From: Hyposmocoma kahamanoa
Taxonomy: Eukaryota > Arthropoda > Insecta > Lepidoptera > Cosmopterigidae
Direction: 5' to 3'
Assembly (NCBI RefSeq): GCF_003589595.1
Contig: NW_020653337.1
Coordinates: 2,423,343-2,487,342 of the forward strand
Length of the DNA stretch: 64,000 bases
In this document: piece by piece, positions 54,841 to 64,000 of the stretch
Layout: each line of letters opens with the position of its first letter
Position numbering within the stretch: position 1 is the first letter of the stretch
Translations under genes and position numbers: made by a program
Notes under the pieces: model-generated
What the model saw: only the letters and a program-made list of their open reading frames with translations
Told to the model about the DNA's origin: nothing
Database searches by the model: none

Positions 54841-54899
54841 ATACCACCATATAATACAGTATAGCAAAATATTCAAAAACTGTCCTTTATTTACATAAC

Positions 54900-55095
54900 C
54901 TCAGTACAGAGTACTAAAAAACCGACCTCAAAAGTCATTCATCCCCTAGTATGCCACCCTTAGGTACCCTCTTTCCTACAAAAAAAGAATCATCAAAGTC
55001 GGTTCACAAATGCCGGCGTTATCGCATAACATACATACAAAAAAAAACATATGCAGTCGAATTAAGAACCTCTTCCTTTTTTGAAGTCGGTTAAA
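54900..55095 (-). repeat. R repeat
   Basis: TCAGTACAGAGTACTAAAAA, ACCGACCTCAAAAGTCATTC, CATCAAAGTCGGTTCACAAA and TTTTTTGAAGTCGGTTAAAA. An internal deletion removes the CCATTTAAATTTGAAG segment. 55100-55690 beyond it holds nothing identifiable. Confidence 0.82.
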
Positions 55096-55694
55096 AAGTT
55101 CACACTATCCCATAGAAGAGTTTGTTTAATTTTTTAACAGATTGACCGCCTATATCGGGCTCCGCATCCTGTGACGTAGACGTCACAAATACGTACCTAT
55201 ACAAATACGTCTCGATGAGCTAAAAATAACATTCGCCCTGACTCCTAAACCGATAAAGGTCTCAGAATACACAAAACGTACATAGGTTAGGGATGAGAAT
55301 TGCTATTTATATACTTTTCTAATAAAGCAAAGTGTTCGTATCTACATTACGTCAATTAATGTAACATGCACAGAGTTCTTCAAGGCACACAAAGTCGTCT
55401 GTGACGTTAGATTGAAAAGGAAATAAGAATCTTAAATTTGGAATTAGGTGGCCTTTTTTATGCGGAGGTTGTAAAACTGAGTGATATTTGTATTTTTTTT
55501 TCTATTTATTCCCGGTATTTCGGAGATTGAAGGCCTCTGTAACCTGATTTTCTTTACGTTGTCAGTTCGGGACTCGTCGTTGAAATAAACCGATTACCGT
55601 CAAAAAATGGAGAAGCCTTGTAATTAAATTTCGGAGTATTTGATCTTTCTAACGTTTTTGTAAAGTCACCGTGGTTTTTATTTAATACAATTTT

Positions 55695-55928
55695 TTTTTA
55701 AGTGACAGGACGAACAAGTCATGTACCTGATGATAGTCGACACGCCTGTCTATAGCAATTACAGTACCACTCAGAGCTTTAAATTGCAAAGATCTGGGGG
55801 CACAGCCAGTGTTTATTTTACTAACACCCTTCAAAACCGGAACGCTCTTAAAACTGCTCGGTAGCAGAAATATAAATAGTAGCGGAACTTCCGTGAACAA
55901 ACTTTTTAACAAGGATCTCAACTGCTAA
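55695..55928 (-). repeat. S1 with an internal deletion
   Basis: AAGTGACAGGACGAACAAGT, CACGCCTGTCTATAGCAATT, CACCCTTCAAAACCGGAACG, AACAAGGATCTCAACTGCTA in order. The ATAAGTTGACAAGTC block is missing. Confidence 0.78.
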
Positions 55929-55954
55929 GTATTACGAGAAAGCTTTAGTAGAGC

Positions 55955-56020
55955 GAAAGAAATGCCTAGTCACTCTAGCCTTGAATAGTTTCAAATTGTT
56001 TCTTGAATGAATCAGTAGAT
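55955..56020. repeat. Unclassified repeat (AATGCCTAGTCA..CCTTGAATAG)
   Basis: AAATGCCTAGTCACTCTAGC, CTTGAATAGTTTCAAATTG, AATGAATCAGTAGATTTC are shared with 12692-12760. Confidence 0.55.
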
Positions 56021-56102
56021 TTCAACTCACAAACAGAAACAAACGGGAGGAGTAGACGAGTGTGTGAGCCTTTAATTACACCATTTCATTTTCAATATGT
56101 CA

Positions 56103-56126
56103 TAATCGCGAAAACCTAAGAAGTAT
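56103..56126 (+). repeat. Penelope terminal fragment (short)
   Basis: AATCGCGAAAACCTAAGAA is the inverse of the outermost terminus at 19190-19208. 56130-57250 beyond it holds nothing identifiable. Confidence 0.45.
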
Positions 56127-57254
56127 ATTTTGGATTTACACTCTACTATCAAACAAACGAGTACCACAGCGGGTCAGGTTTAATTTTATTATTGCTCTCT
56201 TCCTACCGCAAAATGGCGGCAATTTGGTTTCGCAAATTAGAAAAGTATTCAGTTTAAATACAGTTTTTATAAATAAAAATTATTATTCTGCATTGCTAAA
56301 TAAATACCCTCCGTACTACCAACAAAAACATCTCAAATAAAATGCAGTAATACACCGCAAATCCTGCACTTAAAAAGCACTAATGAAATTTTTGGTGTAC
56401 TTGGATAAATATGATATTATTCCGTTTGAGTTGTTCTAACGTTTACCATGAAGTTACTCCTTAAAGTATAGTTTATAAACATTTATATTCAGAGTAAACT
56501 TAAAAAACGCTACTTACGGTATGTTTTCAATAAATAAACACCGAAATCACCAGCCCAAACAATAACACACACGATTGTCGTGATGTATTTTTGAAGTTCT
56601 TTATTTTTTTTAAATGACAGACCCAGGCATTAAAAACTTTATGGTTTGCTAGAGTAGTTACCGAAATAGCAATTAATATTAGTTCTTTTACCTGTTATAA
56701 CTTCGATATCCGATAAATCGGTATAAAATCATCACCGGCACCTCTAGGTGTGGTATGCGTCTACGGCTGCATGTATCGCGTGAGCGGATGATAATATAAA
56801 GTTTAGTACGTTATTAGGAAATATAGTTTTTTTTTCTTAGAATTATAATTTGGACAAGCTCTTAATTGATTGCTAAATATAAATAATTTTGTCGATATAT
56901 TTTGAGTTTATTTTTCAGTAACTCATTTTATCGCAACTTAGTATTACAGTTAGTCACACTTCGTTGCAATTTTATTTGTTTTTCGGTACCTTTATTACTT
57001 CCCATATATTTTTGTATTATTAAACTACATTCACGCAATGGTTGGTGATATAACAGTGAAATTGGTATGAAATTGCGGTATAATTTTTTGTATCGATCAT
57101 GTTAGTAGGTACTAACATAAACCCTCGTTTGAAATATTGCTCTCCGTTACGCCCTAGTAAGCATACACCCATTTATGCATTTTGAATATTTGATGGCGTA
57201 GTTGGCGTGTATAGGTTAAAGTACAGTCTCGCGGCGCTGGAATAAGATACAAGA

Positions 57255-57510
57255 GCTTTTCCATGTGATTCCAAACTCAAGGTACGACGATTTCATTTAA
57301 CTATGGCAAACCATTTTTTGATGGGGAACAGTATACGTACTTTAAAAGTGTTTTAATTAAAAAGTCATATTACAAAATTGAAGACTACGTGTTACATAAA
57401 GATGGTTGACAAGACGATATGCGTCTAGATTCCACACAAATTTGATTCAAAGTGTATTCGATAGCATTTAAGTTTATTTTAAAAGAGCAATGCCTAAAGT
57501 TTTTTGCTTG
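57255..57510 (+). pseudogene. LINE C-terminus and 3' UTR (family of 11815-12545)
   Basis: TTTAATTAAAAAGTCATATT, AAATTGAAGACTACGTGTTA (KIEDYVLHKD) and the UTR CATTTAAGTTTATTTTAAAA. Same 3' UTR as 63040-63260. Confidence 0.65.
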
Positions 57511-57621
57511 TTCTTTTCAAGGAGGTCAGATTAGTGAACGAGCAGTAGCTTAGAAAATGATGTTTTCAAGTATCAAAATTTCACCTATGAAATAAATGAT
57601 TATTTGACTTTTTTTAAGATA

Positions 57622-57825
57622 ATATTAATTGACGGGACGAACAAGTAGTACGCTTCGTGATAAGTAACACGCCTGTCCATAACAGTTGCATTGCCAGCTT
57701 TAAATTGTAAAGATCTGAGGGGTACTGCCACTGTGCCTGCTCTGAAACATAAGTTGAAAAGTCCCATGTGCCTGTAATTTGACCAGCACCCTTCAAAAGG
57801 GAACGCAGTAATGCTCATGTTACTA
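57622..57825 (-). repeat. S1, 5'-truncated
   Basis: TTGACGGGACGAACAAGTAG, CACGCCTGTCCATAACAGTT, CATAAGTTGAAAAGTCCCAT, GGGAACGCAGTAATGCTCAT. Stops where the GCTTGGCGG block should begin. A decayed piece of that block (ACTTGACGGCAAAAATAGGT) is at 58085-58170. Confidence 0.78.
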
Positions 57826-57989
57826 TAAAGTTATGCTATTGTAATCTAATTAAATACAAACTTTCAAGTGACATAATTCTGCTTATAATATGACGTATAT
57901 TTCTTATTATATGACATATTTTTTATTTTACATTATTTGATAAATAACAATTCTAATTAATAATTGGAACCTCGGCCTACCTCTGCTCT

Positions 57990-58080
57990 TATTGTTATCC
58001 CTAATAAAGGGCTCGTAATATGTGTAGCATTATTTTAATTTTAAGACATGTATGTACCATATGAATGCAATAAATTTATT
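57990..58080 (+). repeat. LINE 3' tail
   Basis: ATTTTAATTTTAAGACATGT and ATATGAATGCAATAAATTTA parallel 31060-31140. Confidence 0.4.
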
Positions 58081-58346
58081 GAGTATTACTACTTGACGGC
58101 AAAAATAGGTAAGGTAATGGTAAGGTAGCAGTATCTGGACGTTTTCACAAGGAAGTCTAGTGCTACTAATCCTTAATGTAATATTTATAATTCGAATAAA
58201 GATATTTTGAAATTTATGCAAATATCTTCAATATTTAACTCCATTGCGGAAAAAACAATTAGACCGACGACGAACCATACTTTCACTTATAGCCTGTAAT
58301 AAAATTATGATGATTTAGTATCATGATGTTGTTTTTTAAGTTCATT

Positions 58347-58836
58347 GAATCATATTCAATTATTTTTGTAAAATTACTCCAGTAGTTTGTAATAATTATT
58401 AATACAAAGATCAAACACTAAGAAAAAATTCTTTCGATCCGGCTGGAATCGAACCAACATCTTCCATCAAACCGTGCCAGACGCTATGCCAACTACGCCA
58501 CGGAACCAACTACCGCATTACCGAACCTTATGAATTTTTCTATGTGCTTGTTGTAAGATCTTTGTCTTTTTATTTTTAACGACTTTGTGAGAAATCTATG
58601 AAAGCTTTTCTTCACTCAGCGAGGTTCCTTTACAGTTACCAGCAGCTGACTAGAGGTGTCGCTTTAATAAATTCTAAGTTTATTGAATGTCACGATATTT
58701 GCCAACAGAGCTACATAATATCGAGTTATCAGACCATACGAATTTTTATATGCGTTTGATAAAGGTCTTTGTTTTAGGTTTTAACGATTTTTATTGCCGT
58801 AGCCACCAGTGAGAAATATATGAAAATCTATGTCGC
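58347..58836 (-). repeat. tSINE-B copy plus a second partial unit, next to the DYRK acceptor
   Basis: The minus-strand head reads CCGTGGCGTAGTTGGCATAG (A box) and GTTGGTTCGATTCC (B box). The body continues to the GAGGTGTCGCTTTAATAA segment. A second body segment without a head (ACGAATTTTTATATGCGTTT .. GCCGTAGCCACCAGTGAG) follows at 58730-58836, ending about 65 bp before the splice acceptor. Confidence 0.75.
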
Positions 58837-58901
58837 ACTGTCAGATCGGATTTCTATCTTTGTATTAATTATTAATAACATTTTTTTTCCATTTTCCACA
58901 G

Positions 58902-59065
58902 AAGCCCTGAAGCTCTACGGTGACAGACTGACGGAATGGGAAAGGAACGAAATCAGGAAATACCCAGAAGTGTGGTTTCTCGGAATAGATGCCAGTAAGG
59001 TCAACGCCAGATCGAATCTTCCTAACAACTGCGGCTTTGATGATGAAAATGGCTCGTATCATAAG
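58902..59065 (+). CDS. Dyrk2: DYRK class II kinase, internal exon (NAPA/DH-box region)
   Basis: This is a 164-nt exon. The acceptor is a long pyrimidine tract plus CCACAG and the donor is AAG|GTGAGA. It begins with AA, completing the codon begun at 11503, and ends in phase 0 after 54 full codons. The peptide reads ALKLYGDRLTEWERNEIRKY, PEVWFLGIDASKVNARSN and LPNNCGFDDENGSYHK. In class II DYRKs the segment Y-P-E-I-Y-F-L-G followed by N-N-G-G-Y-D-D-D-x-G-S-Y lies just before the kinase domain, as NAPA and DH-box elements needed for autophosphorylation of the activation-loop tyrosine. The match is close and collinear (compared from memory). The kinase domain must start in a later exon beyond 64000. 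Overlapping minus-strand frames are shadows. Confidence 0.92.
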
Positions 59066-59223
59066 GTGAGACTTTGCTTGATCGCTTCTGTGCCTTACAA
59101 CTTGACAAATGAGGAGTAACAGAACGAAAACCCGTAAACCGCATTTTGACATATCATTTTTTTTTAAATATGGTATGGTGTATTGTTTTTGTACATATCT
59201 TTTACCCTAATCAATCGAACCAG

Positions 59224-59440
59224 TTCAATAAACGCCAGATCCCCTTCAAAAACTTGCCAGAAATACCTGAAGCTATGATTCGATTCAATTTTGCAAAACA
59301 ATTTTACGATCAGAACAATCAGAAAAATCCTGATTATTTTTCGCATTAAGTTTATTATTTAGATTGCGCCAAAAACCGAAATATCACTATTAATTTAAAC
59401 CTTTTTAAATTTAGAAAATAAATGTGATTTCTTATAATGT
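59224..59440 (+). other. Possible alternative terminal exon of the DYRK gene
   Basis: A candidate acceptor (CAATCGAACCAG) lies at 59212-59223. Spliced from 59065 it stays in frame and adds ~40 residues (FNKRQIPFKNLPEIPEAMIR, then FNFAKQFYDQNNQKNPDYFS and one more His) before TAA near 59349. An AATAAA lies at about 59417. The pyrimidine tract is weak and the peptide matches nothing I know. It could equally be a chance frame or an insert of unknown origin. Confidence 0.25.
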
Positions 59441-59523
59441 TTTAAAAAACAAAAACCTATACGGTCTCAGATTACATCTTGATTTATTCAGGTCATATCA
59501 AATGGCGATATATATATATATAT

Positions 59524-59768
59524 TATTATAAAGTGACGAGACGAATGAATAGTGTGCCTGATAGTAAGCTATACGCCTGTGAATAACAGTTGCAGTCCCG
59601 CTCAGAGCTTTAAATCGCAAAGATCTGAGGACCACTGCGCCCGTCACCCTGAGACATAAGTTGACAAGTCCCATGTTCCTGTAGGTTCATATTATAGCTT
59701 GGCGGCAGAAATAGGTAAGTGGCAGTATTTCCCTGGACGAACTCTTCCACAACGAGCTCTACTGCTAC
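59524..59768 (-). repeat. S1, nearly full length
   Basis: AAAGTGACGAGACGAATGAA, CTATACGCCTGTGAATAACA, GAGACATAAGTTGACAAGTC, CTTGGCGGCAGAAATAGGTA, CCACAACGAGCTCTACTGCT. The CACCAGCACCCTTACC block is deleted. Confidence 0.8.
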
Positions 59769-59960
59769 TAAATATCCATATGGTCTGATCAAAAACCGAT
59801 AAGTTTTTTTAAAATCTCAACAGACACTGCACAGTCTGCACACTCAAATGCGATATCTAGAGTACGAGACTTTGTAACTAATGCCAACAAATTGGCATAC
59901 TTCGTACAACTTTTCTTTAGTAACCCATAGACTTATTTTTTTTTTTCAATAATCAGCAAT

Positions 59961-60358
59961 AATTTTTAGGAAATGCACCGTACATTGAACGCATATTCAA
60001 AGCTCAAAAGAGATGTATTCGGGCTATAAGCGGCTTGAAAAAAACAGATAGCTATCAACCATATTTTAAAAATTAGAAAATACAGACTCTACCATGCTTA
60101 AATATATATTTGAAATTTCACTTTTCGTAAAGCGTCATCTTGATTTATTTCAATTCGCCACACGAGCGCGCCGTTCTCATAAACTGAAAACTAGATCATG
60201 TAAAACTTCTCTACGTCAAAAGAGAGTAACATGGCTACGAAGATCTACAACAAACTTCCACTTGAAATTAGGAATTGCAATGATTGTGCAGAATTTATGA
60301 AATTATTATTTCATTACCTGAATGACATGACAGTGTATAATATTGAAGAATTCTTACA
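59961..60358 (+). pseudogene. LINE reverse transcriptase C-terminus (relic)
   Basis: Across frame breaks the plus strand gives AISGLKKTDSYQPYFKN, LKYIFEISLFVKRHLDLFQF, ATRARRSHKLKTRSCKTSLR and MATKIYNKLPLEIRNCND. The pattern I-x-G-L...F...L...S-L-Y-x-x-E, then Y-N-x-L-P is the C-terminal end of LINE polymerases. A different family from the other LINE relics here. Confidence 0.65.
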
Positions 60359-60363
60359 AATAT

Positions 60364-60569
60364 TAATAATAATAATAATAATAACGCACACACTGAAGGA
60401 TAAGGAGGTAGGGAAACCCTATGTCGCGGGTGCCATGAACACACACATAGACAACCACAAATTACTCCCAAACTCATGAGAGAAATGAATGTAGGCCGTG
60501 CAAATATTTCTCCCGGCCCGGAAATCGAACCTGTGACCTCTGCGTGGCAGTTATGGTAACCGTTCGGCG
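60364..60569 (-). repeat. tSINE-A, with internal rearrangement
   Basis: (AAT)n tail, AGGGAAACCCTATGTCGCGG body and the minus-strand B box CACAGGTTCGATTTCCGG. The CTCAACATAGCCCC segment is replaced by CTGAAGGATAAGGAGG. Confidence 0.8.
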
Positions 60570-61763
60570 TATATACTTACGAGCATACAAAATATTTGAC
60601 TAAATGTTCTGTTGTTAAACGGTACATAGAACTAAACGCTCGCAACACAAATATGGTTTATATATTTGTCCAATATGGTTTGTCATGACAATATAAACAT
60701 ATCTTGAGAGGTTTAATGCTTCATGAAATCGAACGCCTCCGCCTACACAGGGGAAGACAATTCCGTCTCGTTTAACTCGGATACATTTGCCATATCTGTT
60801 AAATATTTATTGCCGATTTGTTGTCAATATAAAAAGTCACAGATATCCGATTCATTGACCCGCATATTTCTTACCCATTGGTTTGTAGCGTGTCTATAAT
60901 GTTGCTAAGAAATCTTTCAAGGATTTGTAATATCAAAGTTCAATAGTTATTTGTTATACAAGGCTGCAAAGTTGTTGTTTGACACGAGTGCTTATATTGC
61001 AACCTGTGCAACCGAAGGAAGCTAAGATTCAAAAATAGATTGCTTCGCTTGCTAAGGTTTCAAGTCACGAGACTTTAGATATAATAATAAATAAGAATTA
61101 AAACAATTTAATAATCACAATTAGTTATCATTGTCAATTTAATGTCAACAATAATTAGAATAAACTGTACCATTGGATTTATATTACATAAATATCATTA
61201 TCTTCTTTTTTTCATCGAGAGAAAAAGTTAGATGCACCTGTTTTGCGCGCAGATTTCTAATGAGAAAGAAAGTCTTCCTGAGCTAGTGACGTGAAAAGGT
61301 TTATTTTATATTTTTATTTATGTTACCTTCTACTTTAGTTTGGAAAAAAAATGGAATTGGAAATACAGTAATTTTTAATGTTTTTCACTCTTTCTTTTAC
61401 CCTGTAGAGTCGATAGCATACGCAGACGCGACGTCGCATCCCAGTTTTGTGTTTCGACCCTTAGGCCTGAGATTACTGGCCAAAGTGCGCCAGACGTGAG
61501 GCAAGTAATGGTACGTCGTGCACCGTAAAAATAAAATGATCAATATTGTAATAGCACTGAGTAACTAACAAAAACTATCCAATTTCATTTTAAATTCTCT
61601 ACAATTATACTCGTCCGATCCATGTCCAACTATTTATTTAACTTTTGACAGCTCGAAGTCTAATCAATTGGTGATGTCATAATGCGTTTCCGATTCTATT
61701 TTTTAAAACAATCGATTTTATTTAAATGAAGAAGTTTGACTCGTGAGTGTGAGCGGGTTTAAA

Positions 61764-61881
61764 AATAATAATAACGCACATACTCAACATAGCCCTACAC
61801 TAACCCTGGAAACCCTGTATCGCGGGTGCCATAGACGCACACACGTAGACAATCACAAATTACACCCAAACTCACGAGAGA
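61764..61881 (-). repeat. tSINE-A fragment lacking the head
   Basis: TAATAATAACGCACATACTC, CCCTGTATCGCGGGTGCCAT and CACCCAAACTCACGAGAG. Truncated exactly where the next MITE relic begins. Confidence 0.8.
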
Positions 61882-61883
61882 AT

Positions 61884-62053
61884 AATGGACGAAAAACAAT
61901 TCTCGTCCATTATAGCAAAAGCTCAGGTTAAGCTGGTCGTTTTGAAGTGAATTGGCCAATCGGAGCGCAGTTGTCACCGTAATGATTTGGCAGAATAGTT
62001 TTCAAACAAATTAAATGACATGTCGTCTCTCTTTCTGATTACATACTCGATGT
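61884..62053. repeat. Truncated relative of the MITE at 26665
   Basis: GTCCATTATAGCAAAAGCTC, TTGGCCAATCGGAGCGCAGT, CAGAATAGTTTTCAAACAAA and the end TTCTGATTACATACTCGATG match it in inverse orientation. Confidence 0.7.
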
Positions 62054-62267
62054 TTGCAAATAAAGAATATGAATATTGAATACAACAGGAAAAATAAAAC
62101 ATTTTTTGTCACAGTAGTGAATGGCGCTGACTTAGCGTACGCCTAAGTTCCCTAAGGCGCTGGTTTTCAGTCAGAACCAACGAGAGGTACTAAATCTAGA
62201 AGCTATTTGTAATGAAAGATCTAATAAACGACTAGGAGGCAAATTGTTCATTAATAGTAGTTTATGT

Positions 62268-62390
62268 GACTGTTACATAATGAAAGGCATTAAAACACGA
62301 GTGTGGGTTTACGAAACGACCTGACAGGCGAGTTTCATAAAAACATCTCACGAGTGTTTTAATGCCTAATTATGTACAGTTACATACACT
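62268..62390. repeat. ~120-bp foldback (GGCATTAAAACAC arms)
   Basis: TGACTGTTACATAATGAAAG, GCATTAAAACACGAG on the left mirrors CTCACGAGTGTTTTAATGCC, TAATTATGTACAGTTACATA on the right. The centre is the palindrome CCTGACAGG. Confidence 0.75.
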
Positions 62391-63039
62391 GCTTTATCTA
62401 CACACAGTCATATTATAAGCTCTCTGTGATGTGCTCAGGAACCGCATGTTACGAATGGCGAAAAGGCGGCAAATAAAAACTTTTCACACGCATGACACAC
62501 AACCATAGTTTTTATTTTTAATTCAGACAAACTAAAATCGGCCCCAACTATCATATCGTTCGATATCAAGTAACGTGTGAAATTGTCAAAATTATTTTCT
62601 ATTGACATTTCATTTGGAATAAAACTTCATCTCGACTGATATTAGAATTGAGGTCAAATCAAATTGTTTTGTCTTTCAGAGATGTTCGAAATTTGAATGT
62701 AATAATAGCATCGAATTGGATGTTATTAAGAAGCAATAATAACATTTTCACAGATAAGAAATTTGTCCTAACAAAACAGATTACTTTTATGCTGGTCGTA
62801 ATTTGCGGTTTTTGAACAAATTAGAGTTTATGATATGTGTGTAGATAAAATAATAAATGTAATAAAGTGTATTCACACATTCATATTCATGCAAAGTGTG
62901 AATAGGTACAGAGATGTGCCTTTGTAGCTCCCAAACTAGGATACTATGGGTAGCTAGGACTTATGTCCGTCAAGGGTGTTGCCTCAAAATAACAATAACT
63001 AAGTCTATTACAATGAACTTATATAATATGATTGATACC

Positions 63040-63260
63040 ACAACTACAAGAAGATTCCGGAGCATATTAAGATTATCATTTCCTGAGTTTAAAAACTACA
63101 TTAACAATTTGATTGAAAAGTCATATTACAAAATTGACGACTACGTGTTAGATAAAGATGTATGGAAAGACGACATGGCTCTAGATTCCACAAAAAATGG
63201 TTCAAAGTGTAATCCATAGCATTTAAGTTTATTTGAAAAGAGCAATCCCTAGAGTTTTAA
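63040..63260 (+). pseudogene. LINE C-terminus and 3' UTR (family of 11815-12545)
   Basis: RFRSILRLSFPEFKNYINNL, IEKSYYKIDDYVLDKDVWKD is in one frame for about 50 codons. The UTR CATTTAAGTTTATTTGAAAA follows. The best-preserved copy of this C-terminus in the window. Confidence 0.75.
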
Positions 63261-63509
63261 CTATGACTAACACAAAAAAGAGGTGGTTTACGTTTAATTC
63301 GCGTACATTAATGAAGTTACATTATCCAGTATATAATTCCAGTCCCAACATGGAACAAAACCAGCTTAAGAAAATTTACTAGTCAGTATATTAAAATGCA
63401 CTAATATCTATAAACAAAGTCACAAAAGCAAGGAGGGTAATCTACAGTACAGTGACTATCTAGTCACAACGTCGTTGGGTCACCATACAGCAATAAAATG
63501 TTGGCTATT

Positions 63510-63775
63510 TTTTAACCGACTGCAAAAAAGGAGGAGGTTCTAAATTCGGCTGTATATATGCATTTTTTGTGTACGTGATTTTGCCGATACTTGTGAACAG
63601 ATTTCGCCGATTCCTTTTTTTGTTGGAAAGCGGGTATCTAAGTAGTAGTCCCATTTGAATTTGAAGGAAATATTCCACCTCTAAGGATGGCAAATTGGGG
63701 GAGGAGTTCGGTTTATTCAAGTTCAACAAAACTTGGCAAATTGATGTAATTTCACAAGCTTTTGATATTATTATA
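63510..63775 (+). repeat. R repeat, diverged
   Basis: TTTTTAACCGACTGCAAAAA, AGGAGGAGGTTCTAAATTCG, TCCTTTTTTTGTTGGAAAGC, CACCTCTAAGGATGGCAAAT. Shares the AACAAAACTTGGCAAATTGA segment with 24759-25020. Confidence 0.8.
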
Positions 63776-63854
63776 TTCAATACATTTATACTAAACTAAC
63801 ACAATGTGGTGTCAAGAAAATAAATGAAATAACATGAACTTGGTTTAGCAATTA

Positions 63855-64000
63855 ACAATAATAATAACGCACACACTCAACATAGCCCCGCACTACGAAA
63901 ACCCATTGTCGCGGGTGCCGTGGACACATAGATAACCACAAATTACACCCAAATTCACGAGAGAAATAAATGTAGGCCACACACGTATTTCTCCCGGTTT
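63855..64000 (-). repeat. tSINE-A, cut by the window end
   Basis: (AAT)n tail, ACTCAACATAGCCCCGCACT, GTCGCGGGTGCCGTGGACAC, ATTTCTCCCGG. The tRNA head would lie beyond 64000. Confidence 0.85.

Larger units (their letters stand above)
11504..58901 (+). other. Giant DYRK intron, ~47.4 kb
   Basis: Donor GTGAGTGTG at 11504 and acceptor TTTTTTTTCCATTTTCCACAG at 58881-58901. The two flanking exons are phase-compatible (phase 1) and their joined peptide follows the DYRK family order. The intron is filled with repeats listed individually. No other exon of this gene, and no convincing nested host gene, was found in it. Confidence 0.8.
59066..64000 (+). other. DYRK intron downstream of the second exon (5' part)
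   Basis: It starts with the donor GTGAGACTTT. No glycine-rich loop (GKGSFG) or other kinase motif was found in any plus-strand frame, so the next constitutive exon is outside the window. 60570-61740 and 62400-62900 hold nothing identifiable. Confidence 0.7.

Overview
The window is eukaryotic, AT-rich, intron-dominated DNA, most likely from a moth or butterfly. It lacks long ORFs. It is packed with 5'-truncated non-LTR retrotransposon tails (RTE-, jockey- and I-type), tRNA-derived SINEs ending in (ATT)n, Penelope-like elements and MITEs. The mixture resembles lepidopteran genomes; the order is inferred from family resemblance and no species is claimed. Two short assembly gaps (runs of N) lie at 18308-18317 and 35577-35586.

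Only one host gene can be supported. Two plus-strand exons (11362-11503 and 58902-59065) have good splice signals and complementary phase. The first ends with the single base G and the second starts with AA, so splicing makes GAA (Glu). The joined peptide then reads LTPSEALKLYGDRLTE... and runs on to ...YPEVWFLGID...DDENGSYHK. This is the pre-kinase (NAPA/DH-box) region of a class II DYRK kinase (DYRK2/3/4; fly smi35A/Dyrk3; worm mbk-2). The window is therefore mostly one intron of about 47.4 kb (11504-58901), with the 3' end of the upstream intron on the left and the start of the downstream intron on the right. The kinase domain itself is not in the window. A possible in-frame alternative terminal exon lies 158 bp downstream of the second exon.

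Layout. 0-11 kb: upstream intron with a Russian-doll set of transposons at 3459-6321 (outer TIR element, then a THAP/P-like element, then a foldback element with a 99-bp tandem array) and a second nest at 6733-7631. 11.4 kb: DYRK exon. 11.5-58.9 kb: giant intron. It holds three of the four copies of a hAT-type MITE with perfect 8-bp target duplications, two snap-back Penelope copies with 11-12 bp target duplications, a Penelope C-terminal GIY-YIG relic, a THAP MITE, a mariner-type MITE with a perfect 32-bp TIR, and many SINE and LINE tails. 58.9 kb: second DYRK exon. 59.1-64 kb: downstream intron with more repeats.

No complete autonomous transposon, rRNA, functional tRNA gene or CRISPR array was seen. 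Family names for repeats are working labels: S1 is a ~300-bp interspersed repeat; tSINE-A and tSINE-B are tRNA-derived SINEs; R is a ~200-bp repeat with ACCGAC ends; hM is the hAT MITE. Boundaries of decayed repeats are approximate to about 10-20 bases, except where target duplications fix them.
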